Source: Paralimibaculum aggregatum (GTDB taxonomy: Bacteria; Pseudomonadota; Alphaproteobacteria; Rhodobacterales; Rhodobacteraceae). From it: a stretch of 64,000 nt of DNA. Position 1 is the first letter of the stretch; each line of letters starts with the position of its first letter. Made by a program: the position numbers and the translations under genes. The notes beneath the pieces were generated by a model. It was not told the DNA's origin. It did no database searches and worked only from the letters and a program-made list of their open reading frames with translations. This document shows positions 44,066 through 52,711 of this stretch, piece after piece. The stretch lies in contig NZ_BSYI01000009.1 of NCBI RefSeq assembly GCF_030270585.1, forward strand, positions 85,747 through 149,746, read 5' to 3'.

Positions 44066-44093
44066 TTGACCCGGGGCTGCGACATCTCTAGCT
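44066..44093 (+). promoter_or_regulatory. Putative promoter of rnpB
   Basis: -35 TTGACC (44066-44071), 16-bp spacer, weak -10 CTAGCT (44088-44093). The predicted start, about seven bases on, coincides with the expected 5' end of the RNase P RNA, which supports the call in spite of the weak -10. Confidence 0.55.
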
Positions 44094-44096
44094 GAG

Positions 44097-44500
44097 GCGG
44101 GCGGGTGGCTGGATGGCTGCGCGGGCCTCGGCCCGTGAGGAAAGTCCGGGCTCCATGGAGACACGGTGCCGGGTAACGCCCGGCGGGGAAGGGCTTCGGC
44201 CCGGCCTCAGGGAAAGCGCCACAGAGAACAGACCGCCAAGGGCCGGGCAACCGGGCTGCGGCAAGGGTGAAACGGTGCGGTAAGAGCGCACCGCGCGGAC
44301 GGCAACGAACGCGGCATGGCAAGCCCCACCGGGAGCAAGGTCGCATAGGGGGACCACGCGGGGCTTCGGCCCCCGGGATTGTCTTCGGTCCGGTCCCCGG
44401 GTTGACTGCATGAGGCCGCGGGCGACCGCGGTCCCAGATGAATGGCCATCCATCGGGCTTCGGCCCGAGGACAGAACCCGGCTTACAGGCCACCCGCACC
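44097..44500 (+). ncRNA. rnpB: RNase P catalytic RNA, bacterial class A
   Basis: About 400 nt. The universally conserved segments are present: GAGGAAAGTCCGGGCTCC at 44137-44154, ACAGA before CCGCC at about 44222-44240, GGTAAGAGCGCACCG near 44279, AGATGAATGGCC and the 3' ACAGAACCCGGCTTA at 44471-44485. The ends pair as P1: GCGGGTGGC at 44101-44109 with GCCACCCGC at 44489-44497. It trims the 5' leader from pre-tRNAs. Its place directly upstream of the dcw cluster is common in alphaproteobacteria. The exact ends are estimates. Confidence 0.95.
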
Positions 44501-44506
44501 GCCGTG

Positions 44507-44542
44507 CCCGGCGCTCCCCACCTGTCCTGGCGGGGCGCCGGG
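44507..44542 (+). terminator. Candidate terminator of rnpB
   Basis: CCCGGCGC (44507-44514) pairs with GCGCCGGG (44535-44542); CCCC/GGGG extends the stem inward after a one-base bulge. No clear T-run follows. Confidence 0.5.
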
Positions 44543-44648
44543 CCGGCCAATCCCCCCGGTTTCCGCCTTCTGCCCATCGGCACCCATGAAATCCCGTGCT
44601 CCAGGGCGCGCGTTCTGGCCGAACGCGGGGTCTCGCCATGCCTGGGCC

Positions 44649-44677
44649 GTGAAAAATCCTTTGTTTTCAGTTATGCT
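44649..44677 (+). promoter_or_regulatory. Upstream candidate promoter of the dcw cluster
   Basis: GTGAAA (44649-44654), 17-bp spacer, TATGCT (44672-44677), in an AT-rich patch. It is weaker than the promoter at 44745-44773 and may be a second start. Confidence 0.35.
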
Positions 44678-44719
44678 GGGGGAGAGCGGGGGGCTTCCGT
44701 GACTGCCTCGGGCCATTTT

Positions 44720-44744
44720 GTACCATGATGTACCCTGAAATCCC
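44720..44744. promoter_or_regulatory. 10-bp-phased direct repeats upstream of the dcw promoter
   Basis: GTACC at 44720-44724 and again at 44730-44734, then ATCCC at 44740-44744, each 5 bp apart and ending just before the -35 element. On the minus strand they read GGGAT-N5-GGTAC-N5-GGTAC. MraZ proteins are known to bind short G-rich direct repeats with about 5-bp spacing, so this could be the MraZ site, but the boxes do not match the E. coli TGGGN consensus well. Confidence 0.35.
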
Positions 44745-44773
44745 TTGAGTGAGGGCCTCCGTTGGGGTAAGAA
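44745..44773 (+). promoter_or_regulatory. Putative main promoter of the dcw cluster
   Basis: -35 TTGAGT (44745-44750), 17-bp spacer, -10 TAAGAA (44768-44773). The start point would be about 44780, giving a leader of some 250 nt before mraZ. Confidence 0.5.
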
Positions 44774-44782
44774 TCACTTACA

Positions 44783-44843
44783 GGGAAGGCCGCCGGACAA
44801 AAAAACTCCGAGGCAGTTTCATACAGGCACAGGCGGCCTTCCC
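44783..44843 (+). promoter_or_regulatory. 12-bp leader stem-loop at the start of the dcw transcript
   Basis: GGGAAGGCCGCC (44783-44794) is perfectly complementary to GGCGGCCTTCCC (44832-44843). The 37-nt loop contains a run of seven A. The stem would begin within a few bases of the predicted transcription start. Confidence 0.5.
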
Positions 44844-44848
44844 CGTGC

Positions 44849-44878
44849 GCCGCGCAGACCGGAAAACCGGCGCGCGGC
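44849..44878 (+). promoter_or_regulatory. Second leader hairpin of the dcw transcript
   Basis: GCCGCGC (44849-44855) pairs with GCGCGGC (44872-44878), and inside it CCGG pairs with CCGG around AAAA. It lies 5 nt after the first stem-loop. Without a T-run it is not a standard terminator. Confidence 0.4.
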
Positions 44879-45028
44879 GATGGTGGCGAAGGACCAGGGC
44901 CCTCCCTCCCGGGCCATGACGGACGAGGGACGCGGGGCGGACCCGGCAGGATGCCCGGGCCGCCCCGTTTCATTCCGGGTCCCGTCACGGGCAGGGCGGC
45001 GCTTCAGGTCGGGCGGAGCGGGGCGGTC

Positions 45029-45499
45029 TTGGCGCGGTTGTTCATCGGATCGGCGAAGCACAAGGTGGACGCGAAGGGTCGCGTCTCGCTGCCGTCCGAC
45101 TATCGCGAGGTGCTCAGCTTCCACCGATGCGCCGAGGAGTTCATCCTGGTGCCCGCCGGCCGCGGCGACAGCCATCTCGGCATGACGCGGGTCGCGCATG
45201 AGCGGCTGGTCAGCCGGGTCAACCAGACAAAGTACAAGACCCCCAGGCAGCGCCAGCAGGCGCGCCGGCGCTACATCCACGAGGCGCGGCCGGTGAGCCT
45301 CGAGGATGGCGGGCGTTTCGTGCTCTCGCGGGAGCTGCGCGAGGAGCTGGACCTCGAGGGCTGGGTCAAGTTCGTCGGCGAGGGCGATACCTTCGAGATG
45401 TGGAAGCCGGAGCGCTACGAGGAGGTCCACGGGCCGGAGGACGAGGAGGATGCCGAGCCCTTCGAGATGGACCTCACGGGCCTGGTGGACATCGAATGA
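45029..45499 (+). CDS. mraZ: Transcriptional regulator MraZ
   Basis: 156 residues. MraZ is a doughnut-forming DNA-binding protein that represses or tunes the dcw operon. Two SpoVT/AbrB-like halves are visible: [20 protein letters not shown] and the second with [15 protein letters not shown]. The C-terminus is a strongly acidic extension. No ATG gives the family N-terminus. I choose TTG at 45029 (10 bp after GGAG); TTG at 45038 would give MFIGSAKHK, and an ATG at 44951 adds 26 residues unlike the family. It overlaps rsmH by 4 bp. Confidence 0.87.
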   Translation: MARLFIGSAKHKVDAKGRVSLPSDYREVLSFHRCAEEFILVPAGRGDSHLGMTRVAHERLVSRVNQTKYKTPRQRQQARRRYIHEARPVSLEDGGRFVLSRELREELDLEGWVKFVGEGDTFEMWKPERYEEVHGPEDEEDAEPFEMDLTGLVDIE

Positions 45500-46509
45500 G
45501 CGCGGGCCCGGCACCCCATGTCCCGGTGCTGCTGGGGCCGGTGCTGGAGGCGCTGGAGCCGGTGGCGGGCGGGGTGTTCCTCGACGGCACCTTCGGCGCC
45601 GGCGGCTACACGCGGGCGCTGCTGGCGGCCGGCGCGGCGCGGGTGATCGCGCTCGACCGCGACCCGACGGCGATCGCCGGCGGCGCCGCGCTGGCGGCCG
45701 AGGCCGGCGCGCGGCTGGCGCTGCGCGAGGCCGAGTTCGCCGATCTGGCCGAGGAGGCCGAGGCGGCGGGGGCCGCGGCGCTCGACGGGGTGGTGCTCGA
45801 TGTCGGGGTCTCCTCGATGCAGCTCGACCGGGCCGAGCGCGGCTTCTCCTTCCTGCGCGACGGGCCGCTCGACATGCGCATGGGCGATGCGGGGCCGGGC
45901 GCGGCGGATCTGGTGGCCGAGGCCTCGGAGGCCGAGCTGGCCGACATCATCTTCCTCTATGGCGAGGACCGGGCGGCGCGGCGCATCGCGCGGGCCATCG
46001 TCCGGGCGCGCGCCGAGGCGCCGATCCTGCGCACCGGCCGGCTCGCCGAGGTGGTGGCCGGGGTGATGCCGGCGCAGCGCCCGGGCCAGCCGCATCCGGC
46101 GACGCGCACCTTCCAGGCGCTGCGCATCGCGGTCAACGACGAGCTCGGCCAGCTCGCCGCGGCGCTGCTGGCGGCGGAGCGGGTGCTGGCGCCGGGCGGG
46201 CGGCTCGCGGTGGTCAGCTTCCATTCGCTCGAGGACCGCATCGTCAAGCGCTATCTCCAGGCCGCCTCGGGGCGCGGCCCCGGCCGCTCGCGCCACCTGC
46301 CGGAGATCGCCGAGGCGCCGGCCCGCTACGAGCGCCCGGCCGCCGCCCGCGCCGCCGACGCGGCCGAGACCGCCGCCAACCCGCGCGCGCGCTCGGCGCG
46401 GCTGCGCTGGGCCCGGCGCACCGCGGCGCCGGCGGTGGCGCTCGACCCGGCGGATCTCGGCCTGCCGCGGCTGCCGCAGACATCGTCCAGAGGGGAGGCC
46501 CTGCGATGA
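45496..46509 (+). CDS. rsmH: 16S rRNA (cytosine1402-N4)-methyltransferase
   Basis: 337-residue MraW/RsmH enzyme that methylates C1402 in the ribosomal decoding centre. Motifs: [16 protein letters not shown]-binding [47 protein letters not shown] and [13 protein letters not shown]. The ATG overlaps the mraZ stop, and its own stop overlaps ftsL. The C-terminal tail is alanine/arginine-rich as in other GC-rich alphaproteobacteria. Confidence 0.95.
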   Translation: MSAGPAPHVPVLLGPVLEALEPVAGGVFLDGTFGAGGYTRALLAAGAARVIALDRDPTAIAGGAALAAEAGARLALREAEFADLAEEAEAAGAAALDGVVLDVGVSSMQLDRAERGFSFLRDGPLDMRMGDAGPGAADLVAEASEAELADIIFLYGEDRAARRIARAIVRARAEAPILRTGRLAEVVAGVMPAQRPGQPHPATRTFQALRIAVNDELGQLAAALLAAERVLAPGGRLAVVSFHSLEDRIVKRYLQAASGRGPGRSRHLPEIAEAPARYERPAAARAADAAETAANPRARSARLRWARRTAAPAVALDPADLGLPRLPQTSSRGEALR

Positions 46510-46868
46510 CCCGGACCGGATTCGCCCTGTCGATGCTCGCGCTGGTGAGCGCCGCCGCCTGGGCCTATCACGTCAACTACGAGACCGCCGAGGCGCTGAA
46601 GCGGGTCGATGCGCTGGAGCGCGAGATCGCCGCCGAGCGCGAGCGCATCCGGGTGCTCGACGTGGAATGGGCGCTGCTCAACGACCCGGCCCGGCTGCGC
46701 CGGCTGGTGGTGGCGAACCGCGACGCGCTGATGCTGATGCCGATCACCTCGGAGCATTTCAAGGAGGTCGCCGAGATCCCCTATCCGCCGAAGCCGCCGC
46801 TCACCGCGCGGGTGCTGCCGGCGGGCGAGGTGCAGCTCGCCGGCGGGCTGCCGGGAGGTGCCGAATGA
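46506..46868 (+). CDS. ftsL: Cell division protein FtsL
   Basis: 120 residues: a short cytoplasmic start, one membrane helix (about 5-22, [18 protein letters not shown]) and a periplasmic leucine-zipper-like coiled coil ([18 protein letters not shown]). FtsL pairs with FtsB and FtsQ to activate septal peptidoglycan synthesis by FtsWI. Identity rests on topology and on position between rsmH and ftsI, both overlapped by 4 bp; FtsL sequences are poorly conserved. Confidence 0.88.
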   Translation: MTRTGFALSMLALVSAAAWAYHVNYETAEALKRVDALEREIAAERERIRVLDVEWALLNDPARLRRLVVANRDALMLMPITSEHFKEVAEIPYPPKPPLTARVLPAGEVQLAGGLPGGAE

Positions 46869-48631
46869 TCCGCCCGCACGAGATCGACCCGCAATCCTTC
46901 GTCGACCCCGAGCTGGCGCCGCCGCCGGAGCCGGCGAGCACCGGCGAGGCGGCCGGCGAGCTGGCCCCGGTGCGCCGCGACGACTGGCGCCTGGTGCTGG
47001 TGATGTTCGTCTTCCTGCTGGCCTATGGCGCGCTGGCGGCGAAGATGGCGATGGCGGCGCTCGGCGATCCGGCGGAGCCCTCGCACGCCGCCGGCCTCCA
47101 TCCCGAGACCCCGGTGCGCGGCGCGATCACCGACCGGGCCGGGCGGCTGCTGGCGGCCAACCTGCCGGCCTGGGCGCTCTATGCCGATCCGCGCGAGATC
47201 CGCGACCCGGCGGCGGCGGCGGATGCGCTGGCGCCGATCTTCCCGCGGCTCGGGCGCGACGAGCTCTATCGCCGGCTCAGCGCCAAGCGCAAGTTCGTCT
47301 GGGTGCACCGCCCGGTGACGCCGCGCCAGAAGGCCGCGGTGATGGACCTCAAGCCGGCGATCCCGGGGCTCAAGTTCGGCCGGCGCGACATGCGCGTCTA
47401 TCCCGCCGGGCGCATGGCGGCGCATCTGGTGGGCGGCACGAAATACGGCTCGGAGGGGGTCAACGCGGCGGAGCTGATCGGCACCGCCGGGGCGGAGTTC
47501 CATTTCGACGAGCGGCTGCGCGACCCGGCGCTGCGCGACACGCCGCTGCCGCTCTCGATCGATCTCGGCGTGCAGGCGGCGCTGACCGAGATCCTGCAGC
47601 GCGGCATCGAGCACACCTCGGCCAAGGGCGCCGCGGGGATCCTGCTCGACATCCGCAGCAGCGAGATCCTGGCGCTGGTCTCGCTGCCGGATTTCAACCC
47701 CAATTCCGAGGTCCGCAGCGTCGCCGGCGGCGAGGACAACCCGCGCTTCAACCGGGCGATCAAGGGGGTCTACGAGCTCGGCTCGGTGTTCAAGCCGATC
47801 ACCGCGGCGATCGCCCTCGATGCCGGCATCGCCGGGCCCGAGACGATGATCGAGACCGGCACGCCGGTGCGCTTCGGCCGCCAGCGCATCCGCGACATGC
47901 ACGCGATGCCGGCGGCGATGACGGTGACCGACATCGTCCGGCGCTCCTCCAACATCGGCGCGGCGCGGCTGGCCCGCGCGGTCGGCACCCGGCGCTTCCG
48001 CGACTATCTCGACCGGCTCGGGATGCTCGAGCCGCTGCCGCTGGAGATCGGCGAGGCGGCCAGCGCGCGGCCGATGCTGCCGCCGAACTGGACCGAGCTG
48101 TCGACGCTGACGATCTCCTTCGGCCACGGCCTCGCGGTCTCGCCGCTGCACCTGACCGCCGCGTTCGCGACCATCGCCAATGGCGGGCGGCTGGTGGTGC
48201 CGACGCTGATGAAGGGCGGCCGGGCGCCGGGCGAGCAGGTGTTCTCCGAGCGCACCTCGGCGCAGATGCTCGACATGCTGCGCGCCGTGGTCAAGCGCGG
48301 CACCGGGCGGCGCACCGATGTCGAGGGCTATGCCGTGGGCGGCAAGACCGGCACCGCCGACAAGGCCCGCGCCGATGGCCGCGGCTATCATCACGATCGC
48401 GTGCTCGCCAGCTTCGCCAGCGTTTTCCCGGTCACCAACCCGCGCTATGCCATGCTGATCATGCTCGACGAGCCGACCGATCCCGAAAGCGGCAAGCGCG
48501 AGGCGAGCCGGACCGCGGTGCCGGTGACGGCCGAGGCGATCCGCCGCCTCGCGCCGATGCTGGGGCTGCGCCCCGAGCTGCCGCCGGTGCTGCCGCCGCA
48601 GGGCACCGAGGCGCGGCGGGCGCTCCGGTGA
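46865..48631 (+). CDS. ftsI: Septal peptidoglycan transpeptidase FtsI (PBP3)
   Basis: 588 residues: one membrane helix at about 42-62, a PBP dimer/pedestal domain, and a transpeptidase domain. The active-site motifs are SVFK (Ser307, Lys310), SSN at 361-363 and KTG at 494-496. It cross-links septal peptidoglycan as the partner of FtsW. The stretch before the active serine is GVYELGSVFKPIT. The start overlaps ftsL, and the stop overlaps the murE GTG. Length is normal. Confidence 0.95.
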   Translation: MIRPHEIDPQSFVDPELAPPPEPASTGEAAGELAPVRRDDWRLVLVMFVFLLAYGALAAKMAMAALGDPAEPSHAAGLHPETPVRGAITDRAGRLLAANLPAWALYADPREIRDPAAAADALAPIFPRLGRDELYRRLSAKRKFVWVHRPVTPRQKAAVMDLKPAIPGLKFGRRDMRVYPAGRMAAHLVGGTKYGSEGVNAAELIGTAGAEFHFDERLRDPALRDTPLPLSIDLGVQAALTEILQRGIEHTSAKGAAGILLDIRSSEILALVSLPDFNPNSEVRSVAGGEDNPRFNRAIKGVYELGSVFKPITAAIALDAGIAGPETMIETGTPVRFGRQRIRDMHAMPAAMTVTDIVRRSSNIGAARLARAVGTRRFRDYLDRLGMLEPLPLEIGEAASARPMLPPNWTELSTLTISFGHGLAVSPLHLTAAFATIANGGRLVVPTLMKGGRAPGEQVFSERTSAQMLDMLRAVVKRGTGRRTDVEGYAVGGKTGTADKARADGRGYHHDRVLASFASVFPVTNPRYAMLIMLDEPTDPESGKREASRTAVPVTAEAIRRLAPMLGLRPELPPVLPPQGTEARRALR

Positions 48632-50169
48632 GCCGGGCGCTGACGCTCGCCGGGCTCGGCCTCGCCGGGCTGCCTCGGCGCGGGCCGGAGGCGGAGCCGC
48701 GGATCTCCGGGCTCGCCATCGACAGCCGCGCGGTGCGCGAGGGCGATCTCTTCTTCGCGCTGCCGGGCACCGTGGTCGACGGCGCCAGGTTCGCGCAGTA
48801 CGCCGTGCGCCAGGGCGCGGCGGCGGTGGTGGCGACGCCGACCGGGGCGGAGATCCTGCGCGCCGATCTCGGCGGCCTGCCGGTGCCGGTGGTGATCACC
48901 GACAGCCCGCGCGCCGCGCTCGCCCATGCCGCGGCGGCGTTCTGGCCGCGCCAGCCGGAGGTGATGGTCGCGGTCACCGGCACCAACGGCAAGACCTCGG
49001 TCGCCGCCTTCCTGCGCCAGATCTGGGCCCATGCCGGGCACCGCGCCGCCGCCTTCGGCACCACCGGGGTGGAGGGCGCGGGCAGGGAGCTGGCCGGCGC
49101 CATCGCCCATACCACGCCCGAGCCGCTCACCCTGCACCGGCTGCTCGACCGGCTGGCCGAGGCCGGCATCACCCATGCCGCGATGGAGGCCTCCTCGCAC
49201 GGGCTGGTGCAGCACCGGACCGACGGGGTGCGGCTGGCCGCCGGGGCGCTGACCAACATCCAGCGCGACCACATGGACTATCACCCGACGCACGAGGACT
49301 ATGTCGCCGCCAAGCTCCGGCTGTTCGCCGAGGTGCTGCCCGAGGGCGCCGCCGCGGTGGTCGCCGCCGCCGAGCCGCATGGCCGCGAGGTGCGGGCGCT
49401 GGCCGAGGCGCGCGGGCTGCTCTTCGTCGGCGTCGGCGAGGGCGGCGCGCTCTCGGTCTCGGAGCGCAGCTTCCACGGCGAGGGGCAGCGGCTGACGCTC
49501 GGCTGGATGGGCGAGCGGGTGCCGGTCTCGCTCGATCTCGTCGGCCCGTTCCAGGGCGACAACGCGGCGCTGGCGGCGGGGCTGGCGCTGGCCACCGGCA
49601 CGCCGCCGGAGGCGGTGTTTGCCGCGCTGCCGAGGCTGACCGGGGTGCGCGGGCGCATGGAGCGGGTCGCCCGCCGCGCGAACGGCGCGCAGATCTTCGT
49701 CGACTACGCCCACACGCCGGACGCGCTCGCCACCGCGCTGGCGGCGCTGCGCCCGCATTGCGCGGGCCGGCTGATCGTGGTGGCCGGCGCCGGCGGCGAC
49801 CGCGACCGCGGCAAGCGCCCGCTGATGGGCCGGGCGATGGATGTCGGCGCCGACCATGCGATCGTGACCGACGACAACCCGCGCTCGGAGGACCCGGCGG
49901 CGATCCGCGCCGAGGTGATGGCCGGCTGCCCCGAGGGCGAGGAGATCGGCGACCGGACGGAGGCCATACTGGCCGGGGTCGATGCCCTCAAAGGGGCTGG
50001 CGATTGCCTTCTGATTGCCGGAAAAGGGCACGAGCAAGGGCAGGAGATCGGCGGGCAGCTGCTGCCCTTCGACGATGCCAGCCAGGCCCGGGCCGCGGTG
50101 GCGGCGCTCGATGGCGGGCTCGGCGAGGACGGCTGGGATCTGGACGAGGAGACCGAAGGCGGCCCATGA
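48628..50169 (+). CDS. murE: UDP-MurNAc-L-Ala-D-Glu:meso-diaminopimelate ligase
   Basis: 513-residue Mur ligase that adds the third stem-peptide residue. The N-terminal UDP-binding part has ISGLAIDSRAVREGDLFFAL, the central ATP site VAVTGTNGKTSVAAFLR, and later HGLVQHRTDGV and FVDYAHTPDAL. The DNPRSEDP motif marks specificity for meso-diaminopimelate rather than lysine. The GTG start overlaps the ftsI stop. Its end overlaps murF by 4 bp. Confidence 0.95.
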   Translation: MSRALTLAGLGLAGLPRRGPEAEPRISGLAIDSRAVREGDLFFALPGTVVDGARFAQYAVRQGAAAVVATPTGAEILRADLGGLPVPVVITDSPRAALAHAAAAFWPRQPEVMVAVTGTNGKTSVAAFLRQIWAHAGHRAAAFGTTGVEGAGRELAGAIAHTTPEPLTLHRLLDRLAEAGITHAAMEASSHGLVQHRTDGVRLAAGALTNIQRDHMDYHPTHEDYVAAKLRLFAEVLPEGAAAVVAAAEPHGREVRALAEARGLLFVGVGEGGALSVSERSFHGEGQRLTLGWMGERVPVSLDLVGPFQGDNAALAAGLALATGTPPEAVFAALPRLTGVRGRMERVARRANGAQIFVDYAHTPDALATALAALRPHCAGRLIVVAGAGGDRDRGKRPLMGRAMDVGADHAIVTDDNPRSEDPAAIRAEVMAGCPEGEEIGDRTEAILAGVDALKGAGDCLLIAGKGHEQGQEIGGQLLPFDDASQARAAVAALDGGLGEDGWDLDEETEGGP

Positions 50170-51608
50170 CCGAGGCGCTCTGGACATCCGAGGCGGCGGC
50201 GGCGGCGACCGGCGGGGAGGCGCGGCACGCCTTCGCGGCGACCGGCGTCGCGATCGACAGCCGGGAGCTGGAGCGCGGCGATCTCTTCGTCGCGCTGGCC
50301 GGCGAGGCGCGCGACGGGCACGGCTTCGTCGCCGATGCGCTGAAGCGCGGCGCGGCGGCGGCCATGGTCACCCATCGGCCGAAGGGCGTGCCGGCGGATG
50401 CGCCGCTGCTGGTGGTCGGCGACACGCTGGCCGGGCTCACCGGGCTGGCCGCCGCGGCGCGGGCGCGCAGCCGGGCGCGGGTGCTGGCGGTGACCGGCTC
50501 GGTCGGCAAGACCTCGACCAAGGACATGCTGGCGATGATGCTGGCGACGCATGGCCGGGTGCATGCCGCCGAGCGCAGCTTCAACAACCACTGGGGCGTG
50601 CCGCTGACCCTGGCGCGGCTGCCGCGGGACTGCGACTTCGCGGTGCTGGAGATCGGCATGAACCATGCCGGCGAGATCGCGCCGCTGTCGCGGCTGGCGC
50701 GGCCCGAGCTGGCGCTGGTGACCTGCGTGCGGGCGGTGCATCTCGAGCATTTCTCCGGCATCGAGGCGATCGCCGATGCCAAGGCGGAGATCTTCGAGGG
50801 GCTGGCCGAGGGCGGCATCGCGGTGGTCAACGCCGCCGATCCGCAGACCCCGCGGCTGCTGGCGCAGGCCGGCGCCGCGCGCGTCGTCCGCTTCGGCGAA
50901 GGCGGCGAGATCGTCGCCGACCACGTGGCGATCCGCGACGCGACGACGGTGGTCCGGGCCACGCTCGGGCCGGAGGGCGGGCGGCTGATCTTCCGCATCG
51001 GCGCGGCCGGGCGGCATTTTGCCGAGAACGCCTGCGCGGCGCTCGCCTGCGTCGCGGCGCTGGGGCTCGACACCGCCCGCGCGGCGCTGGAGCTGCCGCG
51101 CTGGCACGCGCCGAAGGGGCGCGGCGCGCGCGAGCGGGTGCGCCTCGGCCCCGGCGGGCTCGACGGCGAGATCACGCTGATCGACGAGAGCTTCAACGCC
51201 AACCCGGCCTCGATGCGCGCGGCGCTGGAGGCGCTGGCCGCCGCCCCGGTCGCGCACAATATCGGCCGGGTGGCGCGCGGGCGGCGCATCGTCTTTCTCG
51301 GCGACATGCTGGAGCTCGGGCCGGAGGAGATCGCGATGCATGCCAGCCTGGCCACCAGCCCGGAGATCGCCGCCGCCGACATCGTGCATTGCTGCGGGCC
51401 GCGGATGCGGGCGCTGCATGCCGCGCTGCCGCGCCGGCGCCGCGGCATCTGGGCCGCGGACAGCACCGAGCTGGCGGCGCGCGCCGGGCGCCTGGTTGAC
51501 GCGGGCGATGTCTGCATGGTCAAGGGCTCGAAGGGGGCCCGCATGGGCCCGGTGCTCGCGGCGATCCGCCGTTTGGGGCAGGCGAAGATCTCAGGCGAGG
51601 ACGGCTGA
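50166..51608 (+). CDS. murF: UDP-MurNAc-tripeptide:D-Ala-D-Ala ligase
   Basis: 480-residue Mur ligase that completes the pentapeptide by adding D-Ala-D-Ala. [21 protein letters not shown] opens the N-terminal domain, [17 protein letters not shown] is the ATP loop, and [23 protein letters not shown] and [11 protein letters not shown] are family motifs. The ATG overlaps murE. It lies one base from mraY at its 3' end, in the normal order. Confidence 0.95.
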   Translation: MTEALWTSEAAAAATGGEARHAFAATGVAIDSRELERGDLFVALAGEARDGHGFVADALKRGAAAAMVTHRPKGVPADAPLLVVGDTLAGLTGLAAAARARSRARVLAVTGSVGKTSTKDMLAMMLATHGRVHAAERSFNNHWGVPLTLARLPRDCDFAVLEIGMNHAGEIAPLSRLARPELALVTCVRAVHLEHFSGIEAIADAKAEIFEGLAEGGIAVVNAADPQTPRLLAQAGAARVVRFGEGGEIVADHVAIRDATTVVRATLGPEGGRLIFRIGAAGRHFAENACAALACVAALGLDTARAALELPRWHAPKGRGARERVRLGPGGLDGEITLIDESFNANPASMRAALEALAAAPVAHNIGRVARGRRIVFLGDMLELGPEEIAMHASLATSPEIAAADIVHCCGPRMRALHAALPRRRRGIWAADSTELAARAGRLVDAGDVCMVKGSKGARMGPVLAAIRRLGQAKISGEDG

Positions 51609-51609
51609 C

Positions 51610-52695
51610 ATGCTTTACTACCTTTCCCAGCTCAGCGATGGCGGGGACATCTTCAACCTGTTCCGCTACATCACCTTCCGGGCCGGCGGCGCGCTGATGA
51701 CGGCGCTGCTGTTCGGCTTCCTGTTCGGCCGGCCGATCATCAACTGGCTGCGCCGCAAGCAGAAGAAGGGCCAGCCGATCCGCGAGGACGGGCCGCAGAG
51801 CCACATCGTCGCCAAGGCCGGCACGCCGACCATGGGCGGGGTGATGATCCTCGCGGCGCTGGTGATCTCGACGCTGCTCTGGGCGCGGCTCGACAACGGC
51901 TTCGTCTGGATCGTGCTGCTGGTGACGCTGGGCTTCGGCGCCATCGGCTTCTTCGACGACTATGCCAAGGTGACCAAGCAGAGCCACAAGGGCGTCTCGG
52001 GCCGGGTGCGGCTCACCATCGGGCTGCTGATCGGGCTGGCGGCGGCGCTCGGCGCCACGGCGCTGCAGCCCGAGACGCTGCAGAACGCGGTGGCGATCCC
52101 GTTCTACAAGGCCACGGTGATCCATGCCGGCATCGCCTTCCTGCCCTTCGCCATGCTGGTGATCGCCGGCAGCGCCAACTCGGTGAACCTCACCGACGGG
52201 CTCGACGGGCTGGCCATCGTGCCGGTGATGATCGCCGCCGGCTCGCTCGGCATCATCGCCTATGTCGTCGGGCGCGCCGACTTCACCGAATACCTGCAGC
52301 TCAACTACGTGCCCGGCACCGGCGAGATCTTCATCATCGCCAGCGCGATCATCGGCGCCGGGCTGGGCTTTCTCTGGTACAACGCGCCGCCGGCCGCGGT
52401 CTTCATGGGCGACACCGGCTCGCTGGCGCTGGGCGGCTGCCTCGGTGCCATCGCGGTGGCGGTCAAGCACGAGGTGGTGCTGGCGATCATCGGCGGGCTC
52501 TTCGTGGTGGAGGCGGTCTCGGTGATGATCCAGGTCGGCTTCTACAAGCTCACCGGCAAGCGGGTCTTCCTGATGGCGCCGATCCACCACCATTTCGAGC
52601 AGAAGGGCTGGCAGGAGCCGACCATCGTGATCCGCTTCTGGATCATCGCGGTGATCCTCGCGATGGTCGGGCTGGCCTCGCTGAAGGTGCGCTGA
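51610..52695 (+). CDS. mraY: Phospho-N-acetylmuramoyl-pentapeptide-transferase
   Basis: 361-residue integral membrane enzyme with about ten helices that makes lipid I from UDP-MurNAc-pentapeptide and undecaprenyl phosphate. Motifs: [25 protein letters not shown] with the catalytic aspartates, [25 protein letters not shown] and [11 protein letters not shown]. The start directly follows the murF stop, with GCGAGGA ahead of it. murD follows after 16 bp. Confidence 0.96.
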   Translation: MLYYLSQLSDGGDIFNLFRYITFRAGGALMTALLFGFLFGRPIINWLRRKQKKGQPIREDGPQSHIVAKAGTPTMGGVMILAALVISTLLWARLDNGFVWIVLLVTLGFGAIGFFDDYAKVTKQSHKGVSGRVRLTIGLLIGLAAALGATALQPETLQNAVAIPFYKATVIHAGIAFLPFAMLVIAGSANSVNLTDGLDGLAIVPVMIAAGSLGIIAYVVGRADFTEYLQLNYVPGTGEIFIIASAIIGAGLGFLWYNAPPAAVFMGDTGSLALGGCLGAIAVAVKHEVVLAIIGGLFVVEAVSVMIQVGFYKLTGKRVFLMAPIHHHFEQKGWQEPTIVIRFWIIAVILAMVGLASLKVR

Positions 52696-52711
52696 TGCGG
52701 CGCGGCGCGGC

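Larger units (their letters stand above)
44543..45028. other. dcw control region and leader
   Basis: 486 bp upstream of mraZ with no gene that I can support. From left to right it holds a weak promoter candidate, a phased direct repeat, a good promoter and two leader hairpins, each listed separately. Several AT-rich patches (44650-44678, 44714-44744, 44796-44806) stand out against the GC-rich background. Confidence 0.6.

Noticed and set aside
44088..44728. Several open frames on both strands across the rnpB gene
   Set aside because: They coincide with RNase P RNA, whose conserved motifs and P1 pairing explain the sequence.
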